Below are positions 41,725 to 51,741 of a DNA stretch of 64,000 nucleotides, piece after piece. Position 1 is the first letter of the stretch. Every line of letters starts with the position of its first letter. The notes below the pieces were generated by a model. The model searched no databases. It worked only from the letters and a program-made list of their open reading frames with translations, and was not told the origin of the DNA. A program made the translations under genes and the position numbers. The stretch lies in the NCBI RefSeq assembly GCF_014168815.1, contig NZ_AP021972.1, positions 2,108,001 to 2,172,000 of the forward strand. Direction: 5' to 3'. Origin of the DNA: Klebsiella sp. WP3-W18-ESBL-02 (GTDB lineage: Bacteria > Pseudomonadota > Gammaproteobacteria > Enterobacterales > Enterobacteriaceae).

Positions 41725-43773
41725 ATGAACAAATTTTTTAGGCTCTCCGCGCTTGCTGGCCTGTTATTAATAACAGGCCAGGCCGTAGCGGTAGAAGATA
41801 TTACCCGTGTTGATCAGCTTCCTGTTCTTAAGGAAGAGACTCAGCACGCCACGGTAAGCGAGCGCGTGACATCGCGCTTTACCCGTTCCCACTACCGCCA
41901 GTTCGATCTCGACCAGGCCTTTTCGGCTAAAATTTTTGACCGCTATCTGAACCTGCTGGACTACAGCCACAACGTGCTGCTGGCCAGCGACGTGGCGCAG
42001 TTTGCGGCGAAAAAGGGTCAGATTGGCGACGAACTTCGTTCAGGCAAACTTGACGTCTTCTACGATCTTTACAATCTGGCGCAAAAACGCCGCTTTGAGC
42101 GCTATGAATATGCGCTGAAGGTGCTCGATCGTCCGATGGACTTCACCGGTAATGACACCTTCAACCTCGATCGCAGCAAAGCGCCGTGGCCGAAGGATCA
42201 GGCTGAGCTGAACGCCCTGTGGGACAGTAAAGTGAAGTACGACCAGCTGAGCCTCAAGCTCGCCGGTAAAGACGACAAAGAAATTCACGACACCCTCGCG
42301 CGACGCTATAAGTTCGCGATCCGTCGCCTGGCGCAAACCAACAGCGAAGACGTGTTCTCATTGGCGATGACGTCGTTCGCCCGCGAGATCGACCCGCACA
42401 CCAACTACCTTTCACCGCGCAACACCGAACAGTTCAATACCGAGATGAGCCTGTCTCTTGAAGGGATTGGCGCGGTGCTGCAAATGGACGACGATTACAC
42501 CGTGATTAACTCCATGGTGGCTGGCGGCCCGGCGGCGAAAAGCAAGGCCATTAGCGTAGGCGATCGCATCGTCGGCGTGGGCCAGTCGGGTAAAGGGATG
42601 GTAGATGTCATCGGCTGGCGTCTTGATGATGTGGTCGCGCTGATTAAAGGGCCGAAGGGCAGCAAGGTGCGCCTGGAGATCCTGCCGGCCGGTAAAGGCT
42701 CTAAAACGCGTATTGTGACGCTGACCCGCGAGCGCATCCGTCTGGAAGACCGCGCGGTGAAAATGACGATCAAAGGTACCGGCAACGAGAAAGTGGGGGT
42801 TCTGGATATTCCTGGCTTCTACGTTGGCCTGACCGAAGACGTCAAGGTACAGCTGCAGAAGCTGGAAAAACAGAACGTCAGCAGCATTATTATCGATCTG
42901 CGTAGCAACGGCGGCGGTGCGCTGACCGAAGCGGTTTCGCTTTCCGGTCTGTTTATTCCGTCCGGCCCCGTGGTGCAGGTGCGCGATAATAACGGTAAGG
43001 TGCGCGAAGATAGCGACAACGACGGCGTCGTTTACTACAAAGGCCCGCTAGTGGTGCTGGTTGACCGCTTCAGCGCCTCGGCGTCGGAAATCTTCGCTGC
43101 GGCGATGCAGGACTACGGCCGCGCGCTGATCGTCGGCGAACCGACCTTCGGTAAAGGCACCGTGCAGCAGTATCGTTCGCTGAACCGTATCTACGATCAG
43201 ATGCTGCGCCCTGAATGGCCGGCATTGGGCTCCGTCCAGTACACCATTCAGAAGTTCTACCGCATTAACGGCGGCAGTACGCAGCGTAAAGGCGTCACCC
43301 CGGACATCATGATGCCGACCGGTACCGAAGAGACCGAAACCGGCGAGAAGTTCGAGGATAACGCGCTGCCGTGGGACAGCATTAACGCAGCCACCTACGT
43401 GAAGTCGGGCGATATGGCACCGTTCGAGCCGCAGCTGCTGAAGCTGCATGCCGATCGTATTGCCAAAGATCCTGAGTTCCAGTACATCGCGAAAGATATC
43501 GCACATTTCAATGCGCTGAAGGACAAGCGCAGCATCGTTTCTCTCAACTACGCACAGCGTAACAAAGAGAACGAGGAAGATGATGCGACGCGACTGGCGC
43601 GCGTAAACGATCGCTACAAGCGTGAAGGCAAACCGCCAATCAAGAAACTTGACGATCTGCCGAAGGATTATAAAGAGCCGGATCCGTATCTGGATGAGAC
43701 AGTCAATATCGCTATTGACCTGTCGAAGCTGGAGAAGGCGACCTCCGCTGAACAGCCGGCGGCAAGCAAGTAA
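41725..43773 (+). CDS. prc: tail-specific protease Prc (Tsp)
   Basis: 682 residues from ATG 41725 (GGAGG upstream), the E. coli length. Signal peptide ends GQAVAVE. PDZ domain (about 240-330: LEGIGAVLQMDDDYTVINS) and S41 protease domain with Ser in RFSASASEIFAAA and Lys in PTFGKGTVQQY forming the Ser-Lys dyad. A periplasmic processing protease that works with NlpI on MepS and trims FtsI. Follows proQ in a likely operon and ends in a strong terminator. Confidence 0.96.
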   Translation: MNKFFRLSALAGLLLITGQAVAVEDITRVDQLPVLKEETQHATVSERVTSRFTRSHYRQFDLDQAFSAKIFDRYLNLLDYSHNVLLASDVAQFAAKKGQIGDELRSGKLDVFYDLYNLAQKRRFERYEYALKVLDRPMDFTGNDTFNLDRSKAPWPKDQAELNALWDSKVKYDQLSLKLAGKDDKEIHDTLARRYKFAIRRLAQTNSEDVFSLAMTSFAREIDPHTNYLSPRNTEQFNTEMSLSLEGIGAVLQMDDDYTVINSMVAGGPAAKSKAISVGDRIVGVGQSGKGMVDVIGWRLDDVVALIKGPKGSKVRLEILPAGKGSKTRIVTLTRERIRLEDRAVKMTIKGTGNEKVGVLDIPGFYVGLTEDVKVQLQKLEKQNVSSIIIDLRSNGGGALTEAVSLSGLFIPSGPVVQVRDNNGKVREDSDNDGVVYYKGPLVVLVDRFSASASEIFAAAMQDYGRALIVGEPTFGKGTVQQYRSLNRIYDQMLRPEWPALGSVQYTIQKFYRINGGSTQRKGVTPDIMMPTGTEETETGEKFEDNALPWDSINAATYVKSGDMAPFEPQLLKLHADRIAKDPEFQYIAKDIAHFNALKDKRSIVSLNYAQRNKENEEDDATRLARVNDRYKREGKPPIKKLDDLPKDYKEPDPYLDETVNIAIDLSKLEKATSAEQPAASK

Positions 43774-43780
43774 CCCCCCA

Positions 43781-43811
43781 ACAGGCACAAGCAATTGTGC
43801 CTGTTTTTTTA
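43781..43811 (+). terminator. prc terminator
   Basis: ACAGGCACAA and TTGTGCCTGT arms, 10-bp perfect stem with a short loop, followed by seven T. Confidence 0.9.
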
Positions 43812-43889
43812 TCTCCCGCAGCTTCTCGTAAACAACGATGCTACAAAATGTAAAGTTGTGTCTTTCTCGTGACTTAGCCTCACGTAATC

Positions 43890-43916
43890 GTTGAAAATTC
43901 CCGGATTACCCATACG
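43890..43916 (+). promoter_or_regulatory. candidate heat-shock (sigma-32) promoter of htpX
   Basis: GTTGAAA (43890-43896) and ACCCATACG with 12 bp between, close to the sigma-32 pattern CTTGAAA/CCCCATnT. htpX is heat-inducible in E. coli. The -10 region is the left arm of a perfect inverted repeat GATTACCCAT/ATGGGTAATC (43904-43928). Confidence 0.45.
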
Positions 43917-43967
43917 ATATGGGTAATCGCATAGTGCGTTTTGTTAAAAAGAGGTTAAAAGTAAATT

Positions 43968-44852
43968 ATGATGCGAATCGCGCTCTTCCTGATGACCAAC
44001 CTGGCGGTGATGGTCGTATTTGGGCTGGTGCTAAGCCTGACGGGAATTCAGTCGAGCAGCATGACCGGTCTGCTGATTATGGCGCTGCTATTTGGTTTTG
44101 GCGGTTCCATTGTGTCGTTGATGATGTCTAAGTGGATGGCGCTGAAGTCGGTGGGCGGCGAGGTCATTGAACAGCCGCGTAATGAGCAGGAACGCTGGCT
44201 GATGGAAACCGTTGCCCGCCAGGCGCAGCAGGTGGGTATCGCTATGCCGCAGGTTGCGCTTTACCATGCGCCGGATATTAACGCCTTTGCCACCGGCGCG
44301 CGCCGTGATGCATCGCTGGTCGCCGTGAGCACCGGCCTGTTGCAGAACATGAGCCGTGACGAAGCTGAGGCGGTTATCGCGCATGAAATCAGCCACATCG
44401 CTAATGGTGATATGGTTACCATGACGTTGATTCAGGGTATCGTGAACACCTTTGTTATCTTTATCTCCCGCGTGATTGCGCAGATTGCAGCCGGTTTCCT
44501 CGGCGGTAACCGCGACGACGGCGAAGAGAGCAGTAACGGCAACCCGCTGATTTACTTCGCGGTGGCAACGGTGCTGGAGCTGGTGTTCGGTATTCTGGCA
44601 AGCATTATCACCATGTGGTTCTCGCGCTATCGTGAATTCCACGCAGATGCCGGTTCGGCGAAGCTGGTTGGCCGTGAGAAAATGATCGCGGCGCTGCAGC
44701 GCCTGAAAACAAGCTATGAGCCGCAGGAGGCCAGCAGCATGATGGCATTCTGCATCAACGGTAAGTCGAAGTCGCTGAGCGAAATGTTCATGACTCACCC
44801 GCCGCTGGATAAACGTATTGAAGCGCTGCGCAGCGGCGAATACATGAAGTAA
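43968..44852 (+). CDS. htpX: inner-membrane protease HtpX
   Basis: 294 residues, one more than E. coli (an extra Ser in EESSNGN). Two N-terminal membrane segments, zinc motif HEISH (139-143), two more membrane segments, and the third ligand region REFHADAGSA. An M48 metalloprotease that removes damaged membrane proteins alongside FtsH. The Met-Met start has AGAGG upstream. Confidence 0.96.
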   Translation: MMRIALFLMTNLAVMVVFGLVLSLTGIQSSSMTGLLIMALLFGFGGSIVSLMMSKWMALKSVGGEVIEQPRNEQERWLMETVARQAQQVGIAMPQVALYHAPDINAFATGARRDASLVAVSTGLLQNMSRDEAEAVIAHEISHIANGDMVTMTLIQGIVNTFVIFISRVIAQIAAGFLGGNRDDGEESSNGNPLIYFAVATVLELVFGILASIITMWFSRYREFHADAGSAKLVGREKMIAALQRLKTSYEPQEASSMMAFCINGKSKSLSEMFMTHPPLDKRIEALRSGEYMK

Positions 44853-44871
44853 TCGGCGTTGCCGAAAATGA

Positions 44872-44906
44872 AGCCAGCCCGTCAGTCACGGGCTGGCTTT
44901 TTTTTA
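44872..44906. terminator. terminator shared by htpX and pgaD
   Basis: AGCCAGCCCG-TCAGTCA-CGGGCTGGCT, a 10-bp perfect stem followed by eight T on the plus strand. It overlaps the pgaD stop codon and likely ends both convergent transcripts. Confidence 0.85.
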
Positions 44907-45335
44907 GCCGCGGTTTTGCGGCGGCTCTGCCTTTAAATCAATAATCCGGCCGATGTTATCGTGATAGACCGTAAGCAGGTTGTACTGGCTCAGCTCCGAA
45001 ATCATCTGCGGCGCAATATTAAAGCTCCTGGCAAGTTCGTCATTCTCCAGCGACGCCAGGCGAGCATGACGTCGGGCATGCGTTCGTCGGCGGTTGTACT
45101 GATACCAGATAATCAATAGCCAGCCGTTGGCGACGGCAATCAGCAGGTACACCAGCAGCGTATTGAATGCTTCGATGGCGGTATCCCAGCGCTGACCGCT
45201 GCTTTCCGTCAGCTTCATCACCAGATTGACATAAAGGAAAAACAGAAAGCCACACCAGGCGATCAACGTTAATACTGCATCAAAGCAGCGGGGCAGCAGG
45301 CGGTGTTCGGTTAAGATAACGCAATGCTCGCTCAT
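44904..45335 (-). CDS. pgaD: PgaD, small membrane partner of the PNAG synthase
   Basis: 143 residues. Two membrane segments (about 20-40 and 58-80) and a soluble C-terminal part (NIAPQMISELSQYNLLTVYHDNIGRI) as in E. coli PgaD. It stabilises PgaC and takes part in cyclic-di-GMP activation of poly-N-acetylglucosamine synthesis. Last gene of pgaABCD, overlapping pgaC by four bases. Confidence 0.88.
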   Translation of the reverse strand: MSEHCVILTEHRLLPRCFDAVLTLIAWCGFLFFLYVNLVMKLTESSGQRWDTAIEAFNTLLVYLLIAVANGWLLIIWYQYNRRRTHARRHARLASLENDELARSFNIAPQMISELSQYNLLTVYHDNIGRIIDLKAEPPQNRG

Positions 45336-46663
45336 GACATTCTTCCTTTTCCACGATCGGGACTCACCCAGCGTGCACGGGCGCGCTGGCGTTTCAGCAT
45401 GACTTTGGGGAACGCGACGACAGTGGTGAGCATGCCTATCATCCAGTACACCATCGGAAACCAGATAACCCAGAACAGGGAGGTTGCAACCTGTTTTTCA
45501 TAGCGACGTTCGATAAACAGGCTGACGGCGAACTGCAGCAGACACATCACCCCCAGCAGCAGTCCGGTGAACTCCGGTGGAAACAGGCTTTTGACGGCCA
45601 GATTTTCCGGAAGCGGCGCGAGGTAGCTGAGCACAAACAGCAGCACCGTCACCGCGTAGGCGAAAGCCCACAGCGTAGAGAGCGTGTATTCTGCAAATAG
45701 CGGCCACATGCGGTGGTGTTCCCAACAAAATAACTTGCGCAGGTTGACCCAGAAAACCTCTGCGCCGCCCTGCGCCCAGCGTAGCCGCTGCTTCCAAAGT
45801 CCTTTTAGCGTTTCGGGCATCAGGATCCAGCACAACGCGCGTGGTTCAAAAAAAATGTCCCAATGGCGTAGCTGTAGTTTCCAGCTGATATCGATGTCCT
45901 CGGTGATCATATCGGGGCTCCAGTAGCCGACGTCGGCCAGCGCCTGTCGGCGGAAAGCCGCAATGACGCCGGATACGGTAAATACCCGGCCATATATGCG
46001 CTGCGTTCGCTTGATAAGACCGATAATGGAGGAAAACTCGCCAACCTGAATGCGGCCAATCAGCGTAGATCGCGTGCGAATTCGCGGATTGCCGGTGACC
46101 GCGCCAACGTGCGGATACTGAATCAGCGGGGCGACCAGATAGGCCGCCGTATCGCGGTCGAGCAGCGCATCGCCGTCGATACACACCAGCAGATCGCCTC
46201 TGGCCGCCGCTGCACCGGCTTTTAGCGCCACGGCCTTACCCTGATTTTCTGCCAGATGAATGACCCGCAGGTGCGGCTGCTCGTGCGCAAGCTGCTCAAG
46301 CACCTCGGCGGTGTTATCCGATGAACCGTCGTTGATGGCGATCACCTCAAGGTGCCGATACCGCTGCGCCAGCGCGGCGGCGATGGTTTCTCGCGCATTT
46401 TTCCCTTCGTTAAAACAGGGAATCAGAATAGATATCAGCGGCTCGCCGCTGAGTTCGGGCGGCGGCATTTCATCACGCCACGGCCAGTGACGTTCGAGCT
46501 GGAACCAGAAGTAAAGGCCGCCGGTCACCCACAGTACGGACATAAACAGCGGCCAGAAGAAGACGAAATCGAGAATCAGTTCACCGGTAAAAATGGCCGC
46601 GACGCCCAGCGGCAGACCCAATACCAGTCCTAAAATACAAAAAGCAATAAGGCGATCAGTCAT
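45332..46663 (-). CDS. pgaC: PgaC, poly-beta-1,6-N-acetylglucosamine synthase
   Basis: 443 residues from ATG 46663 (E. coli 441). GT2 glycosyltransferase with membrane segments at both ends; motifs VIAINDGSSDNT, VCIDGDALLDRD, ITEDIDISWKLQ and QRLRWAQGGAEVF (the QxxRW signature). It polymerises UDP-GlcNAc into PNAG at the inner membrane. The frame is open to 46750, overlapping pgaB; the internal ATG overlaps pgaB by only eight bases and matches the E. coli N-terminus. Confidence 0.95.
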   Translation of the reverse strand: MTDRLIAFCILGLVLGLPLGVAAIFTGELILDFVFFWPLFMSVLWVTGGLYFWFQLERHWPWRDEMPPPELSGEPLISILIPCFNEGKNARETIAAALAQRYRHLEVIAINDGSSDNTAEVLEQLAHEQPHLRVIHLAENQGKAVALKAGAAAARGDLLVCIDGDALLDRDTAAYLVAPLIQYPHVGAVTGNPRIRTRSTLIGRIQVGEFSSIIGLIKRTQRIYGRVFTVSGVIAAFRRQALADVGYWSPDMITEDIDISWKLQLRHWDIFFEPRALCWILMPETLKGLWKQRLRWAQGGAEVFWVNLRKLFCWEHHRMWPLFAEYTLSTLWAFAYAVTVLLFVLSYLAPLPENLAVKSLFPPEFTGLLLGVMCLLQFAVSLFIERRYEKQVATSLFWVIWFPMVYWMIGMLTTVVAFPKVMLKRQRARARWVSPDRGKGRMS

Positions 46664-48677
46664 TGTTTGGGTACCAGTACGAAGAGAACGCGGGCCGAAT
46701 ATGAGAAATATCGGGCTGGTTATTAATGAAATCGTCGGGGTAATAGCCATAGTTTTTCACGCCGTTGAGCTGAAGCACCTGCATCCACTTCACCAGTAGG
46801 GCGTCAGGAACGGCGTTTTGCTGTCGTTGGTTCCAGTCTTTGGCCTGCAGTTCGAAAATGGTTTTGTTCAGCGCGCCAGGGCGTGCTGCCACCGTGCGTA
46901 CCAACTGCGACAGCCAGGCATGGCTTTGTGCGGGCGAAATTGACTCCATCAGCGGCATGGCCATGGGTACCGTCCAGTCATAGGCGGCAAGAAAATCGTC
47001 AAGATTCTGGGCAAACCAGGTTTCGCTTTTCGGTTCAAGCAACGGTAGGGCAAAAATATTACGCGCGGTCTGTATCTGTGGACCGCGAATGCGCTGCGTG
47101 GCCTGGCTTAACTGAAGCGTGAAGGCGGTGAGCGCCTGACTTTTGAAACGGGTCCACGCTTCTTGTGCGGCGGGGCTGTGCGCCATCTCCGCGATAGCGG
47201 TGGTTGAACCGGTTTGTCGCCATGCGCTGAGGGCTTCCGGTCCGGCATCCTCAAAATCACTTAACACCGCATCATCGTGGAACAGAATGCCGTTGAACGG
47301 AGCGTAGCGGGCCAGGTCTTCGTAGAGATCCGTTATCTGGCGGCGCGCCTGCGTGTTCCACGGTGACAGCCTGATATAAGGCTCAGTGGCCGTCAGCGTG
47401 CGACCGCTCTGCGGATCCCAGCGCTGTACGCGGGGAAGGTGGGGCGCGAGGTTGAAGGCCAGCACCGGCATCCAGGCGAACACCTTAACCCTGCCACGAG
47501 TCTGAAGCTGCCAGGAGACGAAGTTAAACAGATCGGCCCGCACGGGGAGCCAGCGATTCGGGAAATAGAGCGCTTTCACGTTGCCATCGCCCTGCGGATC
47601 GGAAAACGCCTGTAAAAAAACGTGGCTGATTTTCATGTCGTAGACCCGCTGCACCAGCCTGTCGATATTCCGGGTTTGCTGGGCAATATCCGGGTCGTAG
47701 AGATAGTCGAGGTCGACGTGCATCACTCGCACCACCTCCGGTTCCTGCGCCTGCGTAACCATGCTGGCAAAGGCTTTCAGCGAGGGGTTTCCTGAAATCA
47801 GCATGCGCGGAATGTTGTCGATATTGCGTGCATCGCCAAGGCCGTCGGCCAGCGTAAAGGCCAGTTGATACCCCTGTTTTTTAGCTATTGCCAGCGTGAC
47901 GCCGTTGGCTTCGCCGTAAGGCCAAACCCAGGCACGCGGCGCTTTTCCCGTCACCGAGCTGATTTTCTCGGTCACTTTGCGCACGTCCTCGCTAATGCGC
48001 TGGGTAAATTGTTGGTCGGTTTCATAGCGGCCGCTTTTCCGATCGTAAAACCGATTGGCAATCGCCGGTTCCAGGCTTCCCTGCGGGTTAGCCGGAAGAC
48101 CGTAATGTGAGGCCCAGGTATGCGCCCCCACTTCAACCAATGATGAACGGCTCACTTCTTGCACCATCTGCCAGGTGGCGAAGCGATCGCGCGGCGTCAT
48201 CAACCCGCCGAAATTGACCTTCTGCCCGGCGTGCGTATCCACCCAGCTACCGACAGGTGCCCATAGTGCGGGGACGTTCCATGCCTTCAGCAGAGGCCAG
48301 ACGCGGGTGTAAAAGCTGCTGTATCCATCATCGAAGCTCAGTAAGAAAGCCTTCGGCGGCAATGTCTTGCGCGATGCGTGCGCATCGATAATATCCTGCA
48401 CGCTGACGGCGTGATAACCGTTGTGCAGCAGCCAGCTTATCTGTTCATTGAGCGCGCTGGTGCGAACGGCCAGATAACGCTGATCGGCAACATCATCTTC
48501 AACGTCGTGATAACCCAGCACCAGAAAATGATTTTTCGGCCACGGCTGGCTGGCAGCCAGCGGGGAGCGATCCTGTGGGGCGATAAACGGTACCGCTTGA
48601 GCGCAGACGGCTGCGCTCAGGCATAGCCAGCCGAGGGCTACCAGGCTGATACGGAGACGTATATTCAGCATATTCAT
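46656..48677 (-). CDS. pgaB: PgaB, PNAG N-deacetylase/hydrolase
   Basis: 673 residues. N-terminal deacetylase domain with FDDGYSSF (first catalytic Asp and metal-binding Asp) and HTWASHYG (two metal His); C-terminal glycoside-hydrolase-like domain with ILFHDDAVLSD. Partial deacetylation lets PNAG leave through PgaA. In E. coli PgaB is an outer-membrane lipoprotein with a clear lipobox; here the corresponding place reads SAAVC-AQA, with Val before the Cys, so lipidation is uncertain and a soluble form cut after AQA is possible. Confidence 0.94.
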   Translation of the reverse strand: MNMLNIRLRISLVALGWLCLSAAVCAQAVPFIAPQDRSPLAASQPWPKNHFLVLGYHDVEDDVADQRYLAVRTSALNEQISWLLHNGYHAVSVQDIIDAHASRKTLPPKAFLLSFDDGYSSFYTRVWPLLKAWNVPALWAPVGSWVDTHAGQKVNFGGLMTPRDRFATWQMVQEVSRSSLVEVGAHTWASHYGLPANPQGSLEPAIANRFYDRKSGRYETDQQFTQRISEDVRKVTEKISSVTGKAPRAWVWPYGEANGVTLAIAKKQGYQLAFTLADGLGDARNIDNIPRMLISGNPSLKAFASMVTQAQEPEVVRVMHVDLDYLYDPDIAQQTRNIDRLVQRVYDMKISHVFLQAFSDPQGDGNVKALYFPNRWLPVRADLFNFVSWQLQTRGRVKVFAWMPVLAFNLAPHLPRVQRWDPQSGRTLTATEPYIRLSPWNTQARRQITDLYEDLARYAPFNGILFHDDAVLSDFEDAGPEALSAWRQTGSTTAIAEMAHSPAAQEAWTRFKSQALTAFTLQLSQATQRIRGPQIQTARNIFALPLLEPKSETWFAQNLDDFLAAYDWTVPMAMPLMESISPAQSHAWLSQLVRTVAARPGALNKTIFELQAKDWNQRQQNAVPDALLVKWMQVLQLNGVKNYGYYPDDFINNQPDISHIRPAFSSYWYPNND

Positions 48678-48679
48678 CC

Positions 48680-51127
48680 TTAAAACCGTAAAGTTGCATC
48701 AAAGGTGACGGCGAGATTGCTTTCCCGTTTGCCATCGTAAGGACGTTTATCCCAATTGAGCATCAGCCCGGTATCGAGAACGTTATTCCACTGGATACGC
48801 TGCCCGTAGCCGAGGAGAGTGATAGCGCCAGGGGATTGTTGCTTCTGCCAGTAAACGCCGCCGCCAGCGAGGATTTGTTGGCTCCAGAGCGTGTCGTAAT
48901 GTCGATACATCTCGTGGTCAAGGGTCAGCGAAGCCGCCGTAGCGAGATCCCTGGAAGGGTTGTAATACAGCGTGTCTGCACGGCTGTTGGTGCTGGTGGA
49001 TATTTCTGGCCCGAGGGTGAGCGTCATTGAAGGCCGCTGCCATATCCGCTCTTCGCCGGTTATGTTGTATTCCTGTCGACGGTTACCGTCAGAGAAATCA
49101 CTGTAGGCGGCGCTGAGGCGATAGTTGCGCTGCTCGTTCTGATACCAGTGTACCGAAGCGGCAGCCCGATTAGCGCTGATGCCATTGCGCAGCGCCCGCA
49201 GCGGCGTGGAGCGCGAGATACGCTCCAGTTCGCCGCCAAACTGCCAGCTATCGACCGGGCGATACTCGCCGATAATACGTCCGCCGGGCTTGCTGCCTCC
49301 GTGAAAGTGGTTGCTGGAGAGCTCGATTTCTCCCCTAAAATCGCGTGGCCGCCACTCCAGGCCGCCAAACAGGTGATGGGCGGAACCGTTACCTTCATCA
49401 AAATGGCCTTGCGCAAAGCGGGTGCCCGCAAAAGGCCGCCAGCTGTCCGCCATGGGCGGGCCGTAGAGCGTGGCATCCCAGGACAGATCGCGGGAGCCGC
49501 TGATCGGGTTGTCGGAATACAGCCCTTTAGTGGCGTTAACGCGTAGCTCGGAAAAATGCTGAATATCGCGCATCCTCGCCAGCTTTTGTGCGCTGCGATC
49601 TTTTGGCGTACGGGCGATAACATCATCCGTCAGTAAATCCATCTGTCGCCACTCATGCAGATCCATGGCGATGTAGGCCTGCTGGCTTTCCAGCGCAATA
49701 TTGGTCGGCTCCAGCGCTTCAGCCATTTTGAGCCTGCGTTCGGCGCTTCTGGGTTGGCCGCGGGCCTGCAATACGGTGGCGTAATCAATCTGCAAACCCT
49801 GATTCCCCGGTGCGGAATCGGCCAACTGCCGGGCAAGGGTTTGTGCCTGCGCCAGCGTGTTGCTTGCCGTCAGATACTGGACGTTGAGCGATTGGCCGAT
49901 AAGCCAGAGGTCATTAGGCTGCGCGCTGGGATCGCCGGGGTTATAGCGAGCCCAAGGGGCATGTTGCATGACGCGGTCCACGTATTGCCGCGCAGCAGGG
50001 TATTGACCAGTATCCAGTAAAGAGAAGAACAGTTCGTTTTGCTCATCCTCCGCATCCGGGACATAACCGGGGTACCGGGCGAGAAGCGTCTGGGCGGCGG
50101 CGACATCTTGTTGTTCCAGATAGGCCGAAATGACCCAGCCGATGGCCCAGTCGGGGATGGCCTGATGTGCGGCGGCCAGCGCAAGATATTCATGGGTAAC
50201 TCCCGGGTAATCGGCATTGGCGTAGAGTGCGCCAAGCCGGTCGATACGGGCACGTAGAATGTCCATCTGCGCGTCAGGATTATTTTTCCAGCGTGTTAGC
50301 AGCGCCTCGTAGCGGCTGAGCGCCTGCTGTGCCAGATGGTAGCGCTCGCGCTCAGTACGCGTAGGGAGCACGGCAAGACGCACGATTTCAGCCACCGCGT
50401 TGAGATCCAATTGCCGTTGTTGGGCAGGCGAAAGCTTCGCTTCAGAAGCATGTCTTTGCGCGGGCGTATCAACGCGGTTGCGGCTTAATGCCGTTACCCA
50501 CTCGCTAAGCAACGCGCTATCACGGGAGTTCTGGGTGAGCGCGAGGGTATCGTTTAACAGTCGATCCCACTCTTTTCCCTGCTGTTGGTACACATAGGCG
50601 AGCGTTTGCCGATGCGCTGGGGTAGGGCTTTCGGCGAGCAAACCGCGCGCGGCTTCCAGCGCCAGGGTATCCTGACGGGCGTCGGCCAGCGTTTTGATGT
50701 AACCAATACGGTAGTCATCCTTATTGGGTGCCAGCGTCAGCGCCTGCTGCCATAGCAATAGTGCCGTTTGCCACTGCTGAAGGTTTCGGGCGGCCTGCGC
50801 CGCGGCCGCAAGCCCGCGCGCTGGCAGCGGCATATACACCTGATAGCGCTGCCAGAGGTGAATGACGTCCCGGTCGTCTCCGGCCCATAATGCAACCTGT
50901 AACCAGTCGGCCACCTGCTCGGCATTTAAGGCGCGATGCTGCTGATAGCGCTGAACGTAAATAAGAAATGGCCGATAATTACCGTTACCTGCCTGCTGAA
51001 TCTTTTGTTCATATATGGATTCAGCGCCGTGAACCAGATTCGGAATGAGTAATATCAGGCTAACTGAAAGCGATAATGCCGAGTTGAGATAACCGTGCGC
51101 TTTATTGTGTTGAAACGAACTATCCAT
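48680..51127 (-). CDS. pgaA: PgaA, outer-membrane PNAG export porin
   Basis: 815 residues. Signal segment (about 15-34, ends VHGAES), periplasmic TPR repeats (about 35-510) and a C-terminal 16-strand beta-barrel ending in aromatic Phe (FDATLRF). TPRs bind PgaB and guide deacetylated PNAG out. First gene of the operon, two bases before pgaB. Regulatory sequences lie in the 614-bp divergent region upstream. Confidence 0.93.
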   Translation of the reverse strand: MDSSFQHNKAHGYLNSALSLSVSLILLIPNLVHGAESIYEQKIQQAGNGNYRPFLIYVQRYQQHRALNAEQVADWLQVALWAGDDRDVIHLWQRYQVYMPLPARGLAAAAQAARNLQQWQTALLLWQQALTLAPNKDDYRIGYIKTLADARQDTLALEAARGLLAESPTPAHRQTLAYVYQQQGKEWDRLLNDTLALTQNSRDSALLSEWVTALSRNRVDTPAQRHASEAKLSPAQQRQLDLNAVAEIVRLAVLPTRTERERYHLAQQALSRYEALLTRWKNNPDAQMDILRARIDRLGALYANADYPGVTHEYLALAAAHQAIPDWAIGWVISAYLEQQDVAAAQTLLARYPGYVPDAEDEQNELFFSLLDTGQYPAARQYVDRVMQHAPWARYNPGDPSAQPNDLWLIGQSLNVQYLTASNTLAQAQTLARQLADSAPGNQGLQIDYATVLQARGQPRSAERRLKMAEALEPTNIALESQQAYIAMDLHEWRQMDLLTDDVIARTPKDRSAQKLARMRDIQHFSELRVNATKGLYSDNPISGSRDLSWDATLYGPPMADSWRPFAGTRFAQGHFDEGNGSAHHLFGGLEWRPRDFRGEIELSSNHFHGGSKPGGRIIGEYRPVDSWQFGGELERISRSTPLRALRNGISANRAAASVHWYQNEQRNYRLSAAYSDFSDGNRRQEYNITGEERIWQRPSMTLTLGPEISTSTNSRADTLYYNPSRDLATAASLTLDHEMYRHYDTLWSQQILAGGGVYWQKQQSPGAITLLGYGQRIQWNNVLDTGLMLNWDKRPYDGKRESNLAVTFDATLRF

Positions 51128-51741
51128 ATCTATTTACCATAGCTGTATCCAGAGTCCATGACAAAACGTGGCTGCCTTTCAATCCTGATTCAGGGAAAGG
51201 TAATAATGGTGATGACGCGATTGTTCTTTTGCAGTGTCTAACTTACCTTTAGGTAATAATGAATTTTCCTCGTGATCGGGCCGTGTGAACGCTAATATAC
51301 ACCTGATATGTTTGGCGATAAATATACGACAAATGGCTGCTATATTTTAGGATTTATCTGTAGATGGCTGCAATCTTATGATTTATCTCAGCATGTTTTT
51401 TATTTTTAAACTATTGATAATGATCTATTTTGTTGGTTTTTAAGTATTAATTTTTGTCGTTGTGTCATGCGCGTCTCGTCGAAGAAAAAGACATTTTATC
51501 CGCTAATATTTAGGACGTTTTATGACAAAAAATCTTAATCTTATAATCGGCATCTTTTCTGTGGTTGTTTTTTAATTATAATTACGACTCGTCATTACTG
51601 TGCTGCAGGTGGTGTGTGCTTGATATGACGGAGAGAGGGAATCAAATTAACCGCGTTTGTCACCATTATAATAAGCCATGCAATGGAGGTTGTCTTTTCT
51701 CCTGAAAGGATGTTCCTGCTTTAATGTATAAGGGATGATTT
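51128..51741. promoter_or_regulatory. divergent control region pgaA / luxR-type gene
   Basis: 614 bp, AT-rich in the middle, no gene. The part next to pgaA would be a long 5' leader; on the minus strand it carries several GGA trinucleotides (opposite TCC at about 51150, 51156, 51183 and 51265), the core of CsrA sites, and CsrA is known to repress pgaA in E. coli through such a leader. The right end carries the promoter of the LuxR-type gene, with AGGGA before its GTG. Confidence 0.45.

Noticed and set aside
43048..43794. 248-codon minus-strand frame opposite prc
   Set aside because: Antisense shadow of the conserved prc gene; no start signal.
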